Source: Sphaerotilus uruguayifluvii (lineage in GTDB: Bacteria > Pseudomonadota > Gammaproteobacteria > Burkholderiales > Burkholderiaceae_C). Taken from it: DNA of 64,000 nucleotides. The DNA lies in assembly GCF_013294065.1 (NCBI RefSeq), contig NZ_JABSNM010000018.1:1-64000 (forward strand). The letters are read 5' to 3'. The notes beneath the pieces were generated by a model, which was not told the origin of the DNA, made no database searches, and worked only from the letters and a program-made list of their open reading frames with translations. The position numbers and the translations under genes were made by a program. Of the stretch, positions 9,691-19,182 are shown one piece after another; the first letter of the stretch is position 1; every line of letters starts with the position of its first letter.

Positions 9691-10893
9691 CTACTCCGCC
9701 CTGAGCGCCTCCACCGGGTCGAGCCGCGCCGCCGCGCGCGCCGGCATCACGCCGGCGAGCAGGCCCACCGCCGCCGACAGGCCCAGCGCCAGCAGCACGA
9801 AGGGCAGCGGCGTGCTGACCGGCAGCGCGGGCAGCAGCAGGTGCGCGCCCTGGGCGATGCCGATGCCGATCGCCAGGCCCAGCAGGCCGCCCAGCGCCGA
9901 GAGCACCACCGCCTCGCCCAGGAACAGCGCCATCACCGTGCGCCGGCGCGCGCCCAGCGAGATCAGCAGGCCGATCTCCGCGGTGCGCTCGGTCACCGCG
10001 ATCGTCATGATGGTGACGATGCCCACGCCGCCCACCAGCAGCGAGATGCCGCCCAGCGCGCCCACCGCCATCGTGACGATGTTCAGGATGTTGGAGAGCG
10101 TGCCCAGCATGTCGGCCTGGGTGACGAGGGTGAAGTCCTCGCGGCCGTGGCGGGCGCTCATCAGCGCGCGGGCCTGCGCGACCACCGCCGCGGGCGACAT
10201 GCGCTCGTCGTAGGTCAGGTGGATCTCCATCAGGCCCGGGCGGTTGAACAGCTCCAGCGCGCGCGCCGACGGAATGTAGGCGACATCGTCCAGGTCGATG
10301 CCGAGGAACTGCCCGCGCGGCGCCAGCACGCCGATGACGCGGAACTGCTGGCTGCCGATGCGCACCCGCTGGCCCAGCGGCGAGCTGCTGCCGAAGAGCT
10401 CGCGGCGCAGCGTCGAGCCCAGCACGACGAAGTCGCGCGCCTGTCCGGCCTCCTCCTCGGGCAGGAAGCGGCCCGTCGCCACCGTCAGGTGAAAGGCCGG
10501 CACCAGCGCCGCGCTGGTGCCGTAGACCAGCGCGCGGCGCAGTCGCCCGCCGGCCTGCATCTCGGCGTTGCCGGTCACGCCCGGCGTGACGCCGGTGAGC
10601 TGCGGCAGGTGGCGGCGCAGCGCCTGCGCGTCCTCCAGCGTCAGCGGCCGCACCGAGGACGGGAAGCCCGGGTTGGTGCCGCCGGTGGTCGTGCGCCCCG
10701 GCGAGAGCGTGACCACGTTCGTGCCGATCTGGCTGAACTCGGCCAGCAGGAAGCGGTGCAGGCCCTCGCCGATCGAGGTCAGCAGGATCACCGCGGCGAT
10801 GCCCACCGCGATGCCCAGCAGCGTCAGCACGCTGCGCCCGCGCTGCGAGACGATCGCGCGCCAGGCCATCGAGACGGTGTCGGTCCAGCGCAT
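9691..10893 (-). CDS. MacB/FtsX-type ABC transporter permease (second permease of the export operon)
   Basis: 400 aa from the ATG at 10893 (MRWTDTVSMAWRAIV). It has the MacB layout: TM1 at about 20-42 (VLTLLGIAVGIAAVILLTSI), a large periplasmic MacB-PCD domain (about 45-260), then three TM helices at about 275-300, 325-350 and 365-385, ending MPARAAARLDPVEALRAE. MacB-type systems do not translocate through the membrane; they use ATP to drive periplasmic mechanotransmission, usually with an HlyD-like adaptor and an outer-membrane channel. The adaptor and ATPase genes lie upstream on the same strand. No outer-membrane factor gene is adjacent. Confidence 0.88.
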   Translation of the reverse strand: MRWTDTVSMAWRAIVSQRGRSVLTLLGIAVGIAAVILLTSIGEGLHRFLLAEFSQIGTNVVTLSPGRTTTGGTNPGFPSSVRPLTLEDAQALRRHLPQLTGVTPGVTGNAEMQAGGRLRRALVYGTSAALVPAFHLTVATGRFLPEEEAGQARDFVVLGSTLRRELFGSSSPLGQRVRIGSQQFRVIGVLAPRGQFLGIDLDDVAYIPSARALELFNRPGLMEIHLTYDERMSPAAVVAQARALMSARHGREDFTLVTQADMLGTLSNILNIVTMAVGALGGISLLVGGVGIVTIMTIAVTERTAEIGLLISLGARRRTVMALFLGEAVVLSALGGLLGLAIGIGIAQGAHLLLPALPVSTPLPFVLLALGLSAAVGLLAGVMPARAAARLDPVEALRAE

Positions 10894-10922
10894 CGGTGCG
10901 GTCCTCGTGTGTCCGTGTCCGC

Positions 10923-12131
10923 TCAGCGCCGCGACAGCGCCGCGACCGGCTCGAGCCGGGCCGCGCGCCGTGCCGGCATCACCCCGAACAGCAGCCCGGT
11001 GCCGATGGCCGTCCCCAGCGCCGCCACCACCGCCCACAGCGGCGGCCAGGCCGGGAACTGCGGATAGAGCAGCCGGATCACCCAGGCGCCCGCATGCCCG
11101 GCCGCATAGCCCAGCAGCGCGCCGGCCAGCGACAGCAGCGCCGCCTCGGTCAGGAAGACCGCACGGATGGTCGCCGCCGGTGCGCCCAGCGCCTTGAGCA
11201 GGCCGATCTCGCCGGTGCGCTGCGCCACCGCCACCAGCATCACGTTCATCACCAGGATGCCGGCCACCGCCAGGCTGATCGCCGCGATCGCCGCCACCAC
11301 CGCGGTCAGCGCCAGCAGCACCCGGTCGAAGGTGGCCAGCACCGCGTCCTGGGTGATGACGGTCACGTCCTCCTCGCCCTCGTGGCGGGCCTTGAGCAGC
11401 GCGGTGGCCTGGCGCCGGGCCGCGGCGATGGCGTCGCGGCTGCGCGCCTCGATCAGCACGCGGAACAGCGTGTTCGAGTCGAACATCGCCTGCGCCAGCG
11501 CCACCGGCACGATCGCGATCTCGTCGAGGTTCATGCCCAGGCCCTGGCCGGCCGGCGCCATCACGCCGATGACGCGCAGCCGCCGCCCGCCGATGCGCAC
11601 CGTCTGGCCCAGCGCCGGGCCCTGGCCGAAGAGCTCGCGCGCCAGCGCCGCGCCCAGCACCGTGACCGCATGGGCGCGGCCCCAGTCGTCATCGGGCAGG
11701 AACTGCCCCTGCGCCAGCGCCAGCCGGCGCACCGCGAGGTAGCCGCGGGTGGTGCCCAGCACCATCGCCTCGCGCAGCCGCCCGGCCACCGCCACCTCCG
11801 ACAGCCCCACCGCCAGCGGCGCGACCTGCGCGACCGCCGCCAGCCGGGTGAGCGCCTGCGCGTCGTCGATCGTCAGGTCGCGCGGCGTGGTGCTGACCGC
11901 ATTGGCCGGGCTGAAGCCGCCGGTCTGCGAGCGCCCGGGCAGCACGATGACCAGATTGGTGCCGATCGACGAGAACTGGTCGACCACGTAGCGCCGCGCG
12001 CCGTCGCCCAGCGCGGTCAGCACCACCACCGCCGCCACGCCGATGGCCATCGCCAGCGTCATCAGCAGCGTGCGCAGCGGGCTGCCGGTGGCGGCGCGCC
12101 GCGCGAAGTCCAGGATGTCCCACCCGCGCAT
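10923..12131 (-). CDS. MacB/FtsX-type ABC transporter permease (first permease of the export operon)
   Basis: 402 aa. Same architecture as its downstream neighbour: TM1 about 20-43, a periplasmic domain to about 270, three TM helices, and the terminal motif MPARRAARLEPVAALSRR. The two permeases are clearly paralogous (for example SSIGTNLVIVLPGRSQTGG against SQIGTNVVTLSPGRTTTGG), implying a heterodimer, whereas classical MacB is a homodimer with fused ATPase. Separated from the ATPase gene by 14 bp and from the next permease by 29 bp. Confidence 0.88.
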   Translation of the reverse strand: MRGWDILDFARRAATGSPLRTLLMTLAMAIGVAAVVVLTALGDGARRYVVDQFSSIGTNLVIVLPGRSQTGGFSPANAVSTTPRDLTIDDAQALTRLAAVAQVAPLAVGLSEVAVAGRLREAMVLGTTRGYLAVRRLALAQGQFLPDDDWGRAHAVTVLGAALARELFGQGPALGQTVRIGGRRLRVIGVMAPAGQGLGMNLDEIAIVPVALAQAMFDSNTLFRVLIEARSRDAIAAARRQATALLKARHEGEEDVTVITQDAVLATFDRVLLALTAVVAAIAAISLAVAGILVMNVMLVAVAQRTGEIGLLKALGAPAATIRAVFLTEAALLSLAGALLGYAAGHAGAWVIRLLYPQFPAWPPLWAVVAALGTAIGTGLLFGVMPARRAARLEPVAALSRR

Positions 12132-12145
12132 CGGTCCGGGCCCGC

Positions 12146-12841
12146 TCAGGGCGGCGTGCGCTCGTCGCGCCGCAGCTGGCCGTCTTCCATCATCAGGCGC
12201 CGGCGCGCCCGCGCGCCCAGGCCGGCGTCGTGGGTGACGACGATCAGCGTGACGCCGCGCGCGTTGAGCTCCTCGAGCAGGCGCACCACCTCGTCGCCGG
12301 TGGCGCGGTCGAGGTTGCCGGTGGGCTCGTCGGCCAGCAGCAGCGGCGGCTGCATGATCGTCGCGCGCGCGATGGCCACGCGCTGGCGCTGCCCGCCCGA
12401 GAGCTCGCTGGGGCGGTGGTCGGCGCGGTGGGCCAGGCCGTAGTCCTTCAGCGCCTGCGCGACCCGCGCCTGGCGCTCCTTCGGCGCGATGCCGGCCAGC
12501 ACCATCGGCAGCGCGATGTTCTCGGCCGCGCTCAGCCGCGGCACCAGGTGGAAGCTCTGGAAGACGAAGCCGATGCGCCGGCTGCGCACCGCCGCCTGCT
12601 CGTCCGGGCTCAGCGTGGTGACGTCGCGCCCCTCGAGCAGCAGCCGTCCGCGGCTGGGCTGGTCGAGCAGGCCGAGAATGTTCAGCAGCGTCGACTTGCC
12701 CGAGCCGCTCGGGCCCATGACCGCGACGTATTCGCCGGCGTCGATGCGCAGGTCCAGCCCCTGCAGCGCGTGCACGTCGCTGTCGCCGAGACGGAAGACC
12801 CGCTCGACCTGCTCCAGCCCGATCAGCGCCGGCGCGCTCAT
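12146..12841 (-). CDS. ABC transporter ATPase, MacB/LolD type
   Basis: 231 aa from the ATG at 12841. Walker A GPSGSGKST, Q-loop FVFQSFHLVPRLSAAENI, signature LSGGQRQRV, Walker B LLLADEPTGNLD and switch VTHD are all present. The LADEPTGNLD form is typical of MacB/LolD/FtsE ATPases that partner FtsX-like permeases. The ATG overlaps the adaptor gene's stop by four bases (ATGA), so translation is coupled. Expected to power the two permeases downstream. Confidence 0.92.
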   Translation of the reverse strand: MSAPALIGLEQVERVFRLGDSDVHALQGLDLRIDAGEYVAVMGPSGSGKSTLLNILGLLDQPSRGRLLLEGRDVTTLSPDEQAAVRSRRIGFVFQSFHLVPRLSAAENIALPMVLAGIAPKERQARVAQALKDYGLAHRADHRPSELSGGQRQRVAIARATIMQPPLLLADEPTGNLDRATGDEVVRLLEELNARGVTLIVVTHDAGLGARARRRLMMEDGQLRRDERTPP

Positions 12842-14025
12842 GGCTTCGCGCCCGAGGCGGCCGGCTCGACCCGCGCGACCACGCCCGGCCTGACGCCCTC
12901 GCGCTCGAGCGAGCTGACCACCTGCTCGCCGGCCTTCAGCCCGTCGAGCACCTCGGCATGCTCCCAGTTGGACAGCCCGGTGCGCACCCGCCGCTCGGCC
13001 AGCACGCCCTCGGCGCCGATCACCAGCACCCGGCCGCCCTCGCCGATCGCCGCGGCCGGCACCCGCAGCACGTCGCGATGCACGTCGAGCACCACCTCGA
13101 CGTCGGCGCTGTAGCCCACCCGCAGCGGCCCGGCCGCGGCCAGGTCGTCGAAGTCGACATCGACGTCGACGGTGCGCGCCTGCTTCTCCAGCGCCGAGAC
13201 GATCGGCGCGATGCGGCGCACCCGGCCGGGGAAGGTGCGGCCCGGCAGCGCATCGATGGTGATGCGCACCGGCTGGCCCGGCTGCAGCCGCGGCGCGTCG
13301 ACCTCGTCCATCGGCGCCTTGACGTAGAGGCAGCGGTCGTCGATCAGGTCGATGGCCGGCGGCGTGGGCACGCCCGGCGGCGACGGCGTCGAGTATTCGC
13401 CCACCTCGCCGACGATCTTCGCCACCGTGCCGTCGAAGGGCGCGAGCAGCACCATGCGGCCCTGCTCGACCTTCGTCGCCTCCAGGCGCGCCTCGGCGGC
13501 GCGGGCATCGGCCTGCGCGGTCTGGCAGGCGGCGCGGCGGGTGCGGGCCTCGGTGCGCGCGCGGTCCTCGGCGGATTCGGAGATGAAGCCCTGCTCGCGC
13601 AGGCCGCGCTGGCGGTCGGCCTCGCGCTCGGCGGACTCGGCGGCGGAGCAGGCCTCGACGATGCGCCGGCGGCTGGTGTCGAGCTGCGCGGCGGCCAGCG
13701 TGGCCTGCGCGCGCTGGTCGTCGTTCCACAGCTTCATCAGCAGCTGGCCCTTGCGCACCCGGTCGCCCTCGCGCACCTCGAGCCGCTCGATGCGCCCGCC
13801 CAGGATGGTCGACAGCCGGGTGCGCTGGCAGGCCTCGACCGTGCCGGCGCGGGTGTTGGCGATCGTGGCCTCGACCGTGCCGCGCGTCACCTCGACCGCG
13901 CTGACCGCCACCGGCCGCGGCCGGCGCAGCCAAGCCACCGTGCCCGCCCCCAGGCCGACGACCAGCAGCGCGACCAGGCCCCGGCGCAGCCAGGCAGAAG
14001 AGGCGGTCGGGGCAGCGGCGCTCAT
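12838..14025 (-). CDS. Periplasmic adaptor (membrane fusion) protein, HlyD/MacA-like
   Basis: 395 aa from the ATG at 14025. One N-terminal membrane anchor (about 13-33, LVALLVVGLGAGTVAWL) leads into a biotinyl-lipoyl-like half (GGRIERLEVREGDRVRKGQLLMKL). A long helical hairpin follows (about 100-195, Ala/Arg/Glu-rich), then the second lipoyl half (LLAPFDGTVAKIVGEVGEY) and beta-barrel plus membrane-proximal domains. This matches MacA/HlyD adaptors that join an inner-membrane ABC pump to an outer-membrane channel. It is the first gene of the four-gene export operon, with a TetR-like operator 92 bp upstream of its start. Confidence 0.9.
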   Translation of the reverse strand: MSAAAPTASSAWLRRGLVALLVVGLGAGTVAWLRRPRPVAVSAVEVTRGTVEATIANTRAGTVEACQRTRLSTILGGRIERLEVREGDRVRKGQLLMKLWNDDQRAQATLAAAQLDTSRRRIVEACSAAESAEREADRQRGLREQGFISESAEDRARTEARTRRAACQTAQADARAAEARLEATKVEQGRMVLLAPFDGTVAKIVGEVGEYSTPSPPGVPTPPAIDLIDDRCLYVKAPMDEVDAPRLQPGQPVRITIDALPGRTFPGRVRRIAPIVSALEKQARTVDVDVDFDDLAAAGPLRVGYSADVEVVLDVHRDVLRVPAAAIGEGGRVLVIGAEGVLAERRVRTGLSNWEHAEVLDGLKAGEQVVSSLEREGVRPGVVARVEPAASGAKP

Positions 14026-14116
14026 CGGGATCCTTGTCGGTGCAGCACGCATTCGGCGTGCGCGAATGCACGCATTCTGCCGCCCGGCCCCGGCCCCGCG
14101 CATGACCGGCGTCAAT

Positions 14117-14132
14117 CTGACCGGTCGGTCAG
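14117..14132. promoter_or_regulatory. TetR/AcrR-type operator candidate upstream of the export operon
   Basis: CTGACCG (14117-14123) and CGGTCAG (14126-14132) form a perfect 16-bp inverted repeat with a 2-bp centre. A weaker neighbouring copy, TGAC-CGGC-GTCA, starts at 14103. TGACCGGTCGGTCA-like palindromes are characteristic operators of TetR/AcrR repressors controlling efflux genes. No TetR-family gene is present in the window. Confidence 0.6.
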
Positions 14133-14146
14133 CAGTGCCCGCAGCG

Positions 14147-14581
14147 TCAGCAGTCGCAGGATTCGCGGAAGACCGCCTCGGCGTCGGGCGCCAGGCCCAG
14201 CGTCAGCGCGTCGGCCTCGATGCGCAGCGCGGTGCCGTGGATCAGCTGCAGCTCCAGCACGAGCGCGCCGTCCAGGCGGCCGGGCAGCGGCAGCGCATCG
14301 AGCACCCGACCGGCCTGCAGCACCCGGGCGGCGCGGACGCCGCCGAAGAACACGTCCGGTCCGCCGCCCTCGCAGCGCGCCTGCGCCAGCCGCATCTCGA
14401 CCGGCCACAGATAGCCGGCCACGCCGTCGGCCGCACGCCGCACCGCCGCGGCCGACAGCCGCAGCACCAGCGCGCCGGGCTCGGGCCCGGCCTCGCCCTC
14501 GATGCGGGCCGCGGCGATCTCGCTGCCGGCCAGGCTCAGGTACCAGAGGACGGTCCGGGGGGTGGAATCGAAGGCCATCAT
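14147..14581 (-). CDS. Hypothetical protein, likely small and cytoplasmic
   Basis: 144 aa from the ATG pair at 14578-14581; an ATG at 14593 would add four residues. I do not recognise the family. The sequence starts MMAFDSTPRTVLWYLSLAGSEIAAARIEGE and ends FRESCDC. It is rich in beta-strand-like stretches (LVLRLSAAAVRRAADG, ALVLELQLIHGTALRIEADALTLGL) with no signal peptide or TM segment. It diverges from the LacI gene, and the operator-like site lies only about 35-50 bp from its start, so it may be co-regulated with the galactoside genes. Codon use matches its neighbours. Confidence 0.6.
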   Translation of the reverse strand: MMAFDSTPRTVLWYLSLAGSEIAAARIEGEAGPEPGALVLRLSAAAVRRAADGVAGYLWPVEMRLAQARCEGGGPDVFFGGVRAARVLQAGRVLDALPLPGRLDGALVLELQLIHGTALRIEADALTLGLAPDAEAVFRESCDC

Positions 14582-14615
14582 GCCCGCCAGCATAGCCGAG
14601 GCCGGGTTATCACCA

Positions 14616-14631
14616 ATTATTAGCAAATCAT
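14616..14631. promoter_or_regulatory. LacI-type operator candidate, site 1 (regulator/hypothetical divergent gap)
   Basis: ATTATT-AGC-AAATCAT is an AT-rich, imperfect inverted repeat in a very GC-rich setting, between the divergent hypothetical and LacI genes. Its reverse complement carries TTGCTAATAAT, which matches site 2 (15835-15849). A 6-bp inverted repeat CCGGGT/ACCCGG (14602-14607, 14633-14638) brackets it. Confidence 0.55.
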
Positions 14632-14738
14632 CACCCGGCATGATCCCGGTGGCGGGGCGAGCGGCCGCCTCGCTACCATCGCGGCCTGCCCGTCGATCTT
14701 TCCACCGAACTGCCGTGACCTCCCGCAAGCCTGCCCCG

Positions 14739-15806
14739 ATGCCCGTGCGCCGCCCCACCATGACCGATGTGGCCAAGGCCGCCGGCGTGTCCCAGTCCAC
14801 CGTGTCGATGGTGCTCAACAACATGACGGGCGCGCGGCTGTCGGCCGAGACGCGCAGCCGCGTGCTCGGCGTGGCGATGGAGCTGGGCTACCGGCTGCCG
14901 CGGCGCGAGGCGCCGGCCCTGCTGCCGGCCCCGGCCAGTCCGGACCCGGCGCCGCGGCGCAGCCTGATCGGCTACCTGGTCGACGAGATCTCGACCAGCC
15001 CGCATCCGGTGGTCAGCGTCGACGGCGCGCGCGACGCCGCCTGGGAGCACGACTGCCTGGTCAGCGTCATCGTCACCCGCAGCAACGCCGACCAGGAGGC
15101 CGCGGCGATCGCGGCGCTGCGCGCCAACCCGATGCTGCTGGGCATCGTCTACTCGACCATCTTCACCCGCGAGGTGACGCTGCCGGCGGCGCTGACCGAC
15201 GCCGGCGGGCTGCCGGTGGTGCTGCTGAACTGCCACGACGAGCGCCACCGCCTGCCCACCATCGTGCCCGGCGAGGTGGGCGGCGGCCATGCGGCCACCG
15301 AGCACCTGATCGCGATGGGCCACACCCGCATCGGCTTCATCAACGGCGAGCCGTGGATGGAGGCCGCCAAGGACCGCCTCAAGGGCTACCGCCGCGCGCT
15401 GGCCACCGCCGACCTGCCCTTCGACCCGGCGCTGGTGCGCGACGGCGACTGGATGTCGGGCACCGGCTTCGAGGCGACGCTGTCGCTGATGCGCGAGGCG
15501 CGCCCGCCCACCGCCCTCTTCTGCGCCAACGACCTGATGGCGCTGGGCGCGATGGAGGCGCTGGCCCAGCTCGGCCTGAAGGTGCCCGAGGACGTCTCGC
15601 TGATGGGCTACGACGACCAGGAGATCTCGCGCCACACCCATCCGCCGCTGACGACGATGGTGCTGCCCAACTACGAGATGGGCCGCGCCGCGGTCGAGGC
15701 GCTGCTGGCGGCGGCCGACCTGCCGCAGACGCAGCGCGCCGCGCGCCGCCACCTGATCAAGATCGACTGCCCGCTGGTGGCGCGTCAGACGGTGCGGCCG
15801 CGCTGA
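14739..15806 (+). CDS. LacI-family transcriptional regulator of the galactoside operon
   Basis: 355 aa from the ATG at 14739 (MPVRRPTMTDVAKAAGVS); a GTG at 14715 and an ATG at 14760 are alternatives. The helix-turn-helix and hinge read TMTDVAKAAGVSQSTVSMVLNN and LSAETRSRVLGVAMELGY. The periplasmic-binding-protein-like effector domain spans about 70-345, with LLGIVYSTIF, GHTRIGFINGEPW, TALFCANDLMALGAMEAL and VSLMGYDDQE in the expected order. Position directly upstream of sugar transport and Leloir genes makes it their probable repressor, released by galactose or a galactoside. It probably also represses itself through site 1. Confidence 0.92.
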   Translation: MPVRRPTMTDVAKAAGVSQSTVSMVLNNMTGARLSAETRSRVLGVAMELGYRLPRREAPALLPAPASPDPAPRRSLIGYLVDEISTSPHPVVSVDGARDAAWEHDCLVSVIVTRSNADQEAAAIAALRANPMLLGIVYSTIFTREVTLPAALTDAGGLPVVLLNCHDERHRLPTIVPGEVGGGHAATEHLIAMGHTRIGFINGEPWMEAAKDRLKGYRRALATADLPFDPALVRDGDWMSGTGFEATLSLMREARPPTALFCANDLMALGAMEALAQLGLKVPEDVSLMGYDDQEISRHTHPPLTTMVLPNYEMGRAAVEALLAAADLPQTQRAARRHLIKIDCPLVARQTVRPR

Positions 15807-15834
15807 GGCGCACCGGACTCCCGGGTTTCCACTG

Positions 15835-15849
15835 ATTATTGCTAATAAT
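15835..15849. promoter_or_regulatory. LacI-type operator candidate, site 2 (before the galactoside operon)
   Basis: ATTATT-GCT-AATAAT is a perfect 6-bp inverted repeat with a 3-bp centre, 23 bp before the ATG of the first transport gene and 29 bp after the regulator stop. The core TTGCTAATAAT is shared with site 1. Its position overlaps the region where RNA polymerase would bind, which fits repression. Confidence 0.65.
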
Positions 15850-15871
15850 ATTGGCAGCAGAATGCCGCCTC

Positions 15872-17029
<1,158 letters not shown>

Positions 17030-17031
17030 TC

Positions 17032-19038
17032 ATGAAGCTCGGCGTCTGCTACTACCCCGAACACTGGCCGCGCTCGATGTGGGCCGAGGACGCGCGGCGC
17101 ATGCACGCGATGGGCATCCGCGTGGTGCGCATCGCCGAATTCGCCTGGAGCCGCATCGAGCCCGAGCCGGGCCGCTTCGACTGGGCCTGGCTGGACGAGG
17201 CGGTCGAGACGCTGCACGCCGCTGGCCTGGGCGTGGTGATGTGCACGCCCACCGCGACGCCGCCGAAGTGGCTGCACGACCGCATGCCCGACATGGTCGC
17301 CGTCGACCTGCAGGGCCGCCCGCGCGGCTTCGGCTCGCGGCGCCACTACTGCTTCTCGCACGCGGGCTACCGCGCCGAGTCGCGCCGCATCAGCCGCGCG
17401 GTGGCCGAGCGCTACGGCCGCCACCCGGCGGTCGTGGCCTGGCAGACCGACAACGAATACGGCTGCCACGACACGGTGCTGAGCCTGTCCGACGCCGCAC
17501 GGCAGGGCTTCCGGCGCTGGCTGGCCGAGCGCTACCTCACGATCGACGCGCTCAACGCGGCCTGGGGCACGGTCTTCTGGAGCCAGGTCTACCGCTCGTT
17601 CGACGAGATCGACCTGCCGGCGCTGACCGTCACCGAGGCGCATCCGGCGCACCGGCTCGACTGGCGCCGCTTCGCCTCCAGCGAGGTGCGCGCCTTCAAC
17701 CGCGAGCAGGTCGAGATCCTGCGCGAGCACTCGCCCGGGCGGCCGGTGTCGCACAACTTCATGGGCTTCTTCACCGAGTTCGACCACCACGAGGTGGCCG
17801 CCGACCTCGACATCGCCACCTGGGACAGCTATCCGCTGGGCTTCACGCAGATGTTCTTCCTCTCGGCCGAGGAGAAGACGCGCTGGGCCCGCACCGGCCA
17901 CCCCGACATTCCCGGCTTCCACCACGACCTCTACCGCGGCCTGTGCCGCGACGCGCAGGGCCAGGGCCGCTGGTGGGTGATGGAGCAGCAGCCCGGCCCG
18001 GTCAACTGGGCGCACTGGAACCCGGCGCCCGAGGACGGCATGGTGCGGCTGTGGAGCTGGCAGGCCTTCGCGCACGGCGCCGAGGTGGTGAGCTACTTCC
18101 GCTGGCGCCAGGCGCCCTTCGCGCAGGAGCAGATGCACACCGGCCTGCTGCGCCCCGACGCCAGCGAGGACCAGGGCGCGATCGAGGCCGCGCAGGTCGG
18201 CGCCGAGCTGGCCGCGCTCACGCTCGACGAGGCTGGTCCGGTGCGGCTGGCGGTTCAGGCGCCGGTGGCGATGGTGTTCGACTACGCCGCGATCTGGACG
18301 CTGCAGATCCAGCCGCAGGGCGCCGACTTCAACCCGCTGGAGCTGCAGTTCCGCGCCTACGAGGGCCTGCGCCGCCTGGGGCTGGACGTGGACCTGGTGC
18401 CGGCCGATGCCGATCTCTCCGGCTACCGGCTGATCGTGCTGGCGGCGCAGCCGCAGATCGGCACGGCGCTGCAGGCCTCGCTGGAGGCGGCCGCGGCGCG
18501 CGGCGCGCAGATCGTGCTGGGCCCGCGCGCGGGCTCGAAGTCGGAGCATCTGTCCTTCCCTGCAGGCGACTCGCCCACAGGCCACGGCCTGCCGCCGGGG
18601 TCGCTGAGCGTGCTGGCCGGCGTGCAGGTGCGGCGGGTGGCCTCGCTGCCGCCCGGCTGCGCCGAGCCGGTCGTCATCGGCGGGCAGACCGTGCCGATCA
18701 CCCGCTGGCGCGAGGACCTGGCGCTCGCCGAAGGCACCGAGGTGCTGGCCGCCTTCGCCGACGGCCGCCCCGCCCTGACCCGCCGCGGCCCGGTGCGCTG
18801 CGTCGCCGGCTGGCTGGACACGGACGGCTGGCAGACGGTGTTCACCGGCGCGGCCGCCGACGCCGGACTCGCCGCACAGGCGCTGCCCGAAGGCCTGCGC
18901 CTGAGCCGCGCGGGCGACCTGCTGCTGGCCTTCAACTTCTCGGACCGGTGCCTCGATGCGCCGGCGCTCCCGACCGCGGCACCCCTGCTGGGGCAGCGGC
19001 CCCTGCCCCCCCGGGGGCTGGCGATCTGGCGCACCTGA
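17032..19038 (+). CDS. Beta-galactosidase, glycoside hydrolase family 42
   Basis: 668 aa from the ATG at 17032 (MKLGVCYYPEHWPRSMW). GH42 enzymes release beta-linked galactose with retention. The acid/base Glu is residue 142 in WQTDNEYGC and the nucleophile Glu is 318 in WWVMEQQPGPVNW. The TIM barrel spans about 1-380, the trimerisation domain B about 390-590 (LGLDVDLVPADADLSGYRLIVLAAQ) and a small beta domain C follows. There is no signal peptide, so hydrolysis is cytoplasmic after uptake. Encoded inside the transport operon between the ATPase and the binding protein. Substrates are probably lactose-like or galacto-oligosaccharides. Confidence 0.93.
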   Translation: MKLGVCYYPEHWPRSMWAEDARRMHAMGIRVVRIAEFAWSRIEPEPGRFDWAWLDEAVETLHAAGLGVVMCTPTATPPKWLHDRMPDMVAVDLQGRPRGFGSRRHYCFSHAGYRAESRRISRAVAERYGRHPAVVAWQTDNEYGCHDTVLSLSDAARQGFRRWLAERYLTIDALNAAWGTVFWSQVYRSFDEIDLPALTVTEAHPAHRLDWRRFASSEVRAFNREQVEILREHSPGRPVSHNFMGFFTEFDHHEVAADLDIATWDSYPLGFTQMFFLSAEEKTRWARTGHPDIPGFHHDLYRGLCRDAQGQGRWWVMEQQPGPVNWAHWNPAPEDGMVRLWSWQAFAHGAEVVSYFRWRQAPFAQEQMHTGLLRPDASEDQGAIEAAQVGAELAALTLDEAGPVRLAVQAPVAMVFDYAAIWTLQIQPQGADFNPLELQFRAYEGLRRLGLDVDLVPADADLSGYRLIVLAAQPQIGTALQASLEAAAARGAQIVLGPRAGSKSEHLSFPAGDSPTGHGLPPGSLSVLAGVQVRRVASLPPGCAEPVVIGGQTVPITRWREDLALAEGTEVLAAFADGRPALTRRGPVRCVAGWLDTDGWQTVFTGAAADAGLAAQALPEGLRLSRAGDLLLAFNFSDRCLDAPALPTAAPLLGQRPLPPRGLAIWRT

Positions 19039-19182
19039 GACGAGACGGCTTGTCCCGCCGCACGGCCCGCGCCCTTTTCTCTCACTGTTCTCTCACCTCA
19101 CCGACCGACAACGACGTCCGACACCCGTTCGACACGACGACACGACGACACGACGACACGACGACACGACAGGAGACAAGCG
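19039..19182 (+). other. Leader between beta-galactosidase and binding-protein genes
   Basis: This 144-bp gap is the widest in the operon. Its 3' half carries the 8-bp tandem repeat and then AGGAG, a good ribosome site 8 bp before the ATG at 19183. No clear terminator is visible. An extra promoter could lie here to raise binding-protein output, but no convincing -35/-10 pair was found. Confidence 0.5.
19131..19170 (+). repeat. Five perfect tandem copies of an 8-bp unit (GACACGAC) next to the ribosome binding site
   Basis: GACACGAC is repeated five times without mismatch from 19131 to 19170 and ends where AGGAG begins. Related GACA/ACGAC motifs extend upstream from about 19102. Copy-number change by slipped-strand mispairing would move any promoter element relative to the start, so phase-variable expression is possible. 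Confidence 0.9.
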
